Assembly: GCA_036556985.1 (NCBI GenBank)
Contig: DATBIK010000097.1
Location: 1-5,217 of the forward strand
Reading direction: 5' to 3'
Length of the DNA stretch: 5,217 bases
DNA from: JAPSGM01 sp036556985
GTDB taxonomy: Bacteria; Chloroflexota; Limnocylindria; QHBO01
The position numbers and the translations under genes were made by a program. The notes beneath the pieces were generated by a model. That model was given only the letters and a program-made list of their open reading frames with translations. It had not been told where the DNA came from and searched no databases. Shown in pieces: positions 4,844 to 5,217 of this stretch (position 1 is the stretch's first letter; each line of letters opens with the position of its first letter).

Positions 4844-5217
4844 ATGGCGTCCATCCGCACCCTCCTGCGCCGGGACGACGGCTCGGTGGTGGAGCTTCCC
4901 GAGCTCGATTCGCAGGCGCTCGCCCGAGAGGCCTCGAACCCGGCATCCCTCCTGTGGCTCGACATCACCGATCCCGGGCCGTCGGAGCTCGAGCTCCTCG
5001 AGCAGGGCCTTCGCCTCCATCCGCTGGCGGTCGAGGACATCCGGAAGCGACGCCAGCGCACGAAGGTGGATGCCTACCCCGGGCTGTACGTGATCGTGGC
5101 CCACGAGGCGGTCGCCAGCGCGCGACGGAACGGGGCCGCGCTCCGGGAGCTGCACATCGTCGCCACGCGGGGCGCGGTCGTCTCGGTGCACTGGACCGCG
5201 TCCGCGGCGATCGACGC
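4844..5217 (+). CDS. corA: CorA-type Mg2+/Co2+ transporter, N-terminal part only
   Basis: 124 codons of an open frame that runs off the window end. The visible part is the cytoplasmic N-terminal domain of the CorA family: LLWLDITDPGPSELELL (36-52), the hallmark LHPLAVEDIRKRRQRTKVDAY (58-78; the usual form is QRPKV, so Thr replaces Pro), LYVIVAHEAV (81-90), and the strand pair ELHIVATRGAVVSVHWT (102-118), matching the common pattern EL..FLG...LVTVH. The membrane-spanning C-terminus with the GMN pore motif lies outside the window, so transport of Mg2+ (or Co2+, Ni2+, Zn2+ in related subfamilies) is inferred from the family. The ATG is chosen because the family's first strand starts directly after it and TAGACT lies 7 nt upstream. 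It diverges from the split-barrel/prenyltransferase operon. Confidence 0.88.
   Translation, partial: MASIRTLLRRDDGSVVELPELDSQALAREASNPASLLWLDITDPGPSELELLEQGLRLHPLAVEDIRKRRQRTKVDAYPGLYVIVAHEAVASARRNGAALRELHIVATRGAVVSVHWTASAAID

Noticed and set aside
4251..4946. N-terminal extension of the fusion protein upstream of 4250 (692 codons in total)
   Set aside because: The extension overlaps the split-barrel gene in a wrong frame, and AGGAGG 7 nt before the ATG at 4250 fixes the start.
4739..5191. N-terminal extension of the 162-residue split-barrel protein to 313 residues
   Set aside because: The extra part is antisense to the CorA N-terminus, and the fold begins at the ATG at 4738, which has GGGGAG upstream.
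1..5217. tRNA, rRNA, CRISPR, transposase, phage or attachment sites
   Set aside because: Nothing resembling conserved RNA genes, spaced repeats, terminal inverted repeats or mobile-element proteins was seen; coding covers nearly all of the window.

Overview
This is a strongly GC-rich bacterial window (third codon positions are almost always G or C) with densely packed genes. It holds seven protein-coding genes, two of them cut by the window edges. There are no RNA genes, insertion sequences, CRISPR arrays or phage genes. The style (TGATG stop/start overlaps, tiny gaps, -10-like hexamers placed 6-7 nt before start codons as in leaderless transcripts, a MenA-like prenyltransferase) fits a high-GC soil or freshwater lineage such as Chloroflexota or Actinomycetota. 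The phylum cannot be fixed from this sequence alone.

Layout. (1) Positions 1-1373, minus: tryptophanase (tnaA), lacking only its last few residues. (2) Positions 1374-1394: a 21-bp divergent spacer that must serve both neighbours. (3) Positions 1395-2856, plus: a three-gene unit of a small cupin protein, a three-repeat PLL/DUF346-type propeller-repeat protein and a DUF427 protein, with gaps of 11 nt and then a 1-nt overlap. (4) Positions 2868-4738, minus, read from right to left: a free-standing FMN/F420-binding split-barrel protein (PNPOx-like), then a 460-residue protein joining a second split-barrel domain to a complete UbiA/MenA-type prenyltransferase. The two are coupled by TGATG. (5) Positions 4739-4843: a 105-bp divergent intergenic region. 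(6) Position 4844 to the window end, plus: the N-terminal part of a CorA-type divalent-metal transporter.

The most unusual item is the split-barrel::UbiA fusion beside a second split-barrel gene. It suggests a flavin- or F420-dependent redox step physically joined to prenylation of a quinone-like or other aromatic substrate at the membrane. That role is an inference. Second is the 21-bp tnaA/cupin spacer, where a GGATAATCC core can be read as a -10 element on both strands and leaves no room for a tnaC-like leader. Third is the miniature three-blade propeller protein, whose repeats are still 55/60 identical at DNA level in one stretch. The cupin and DUF427 genes have no assigned substrate.
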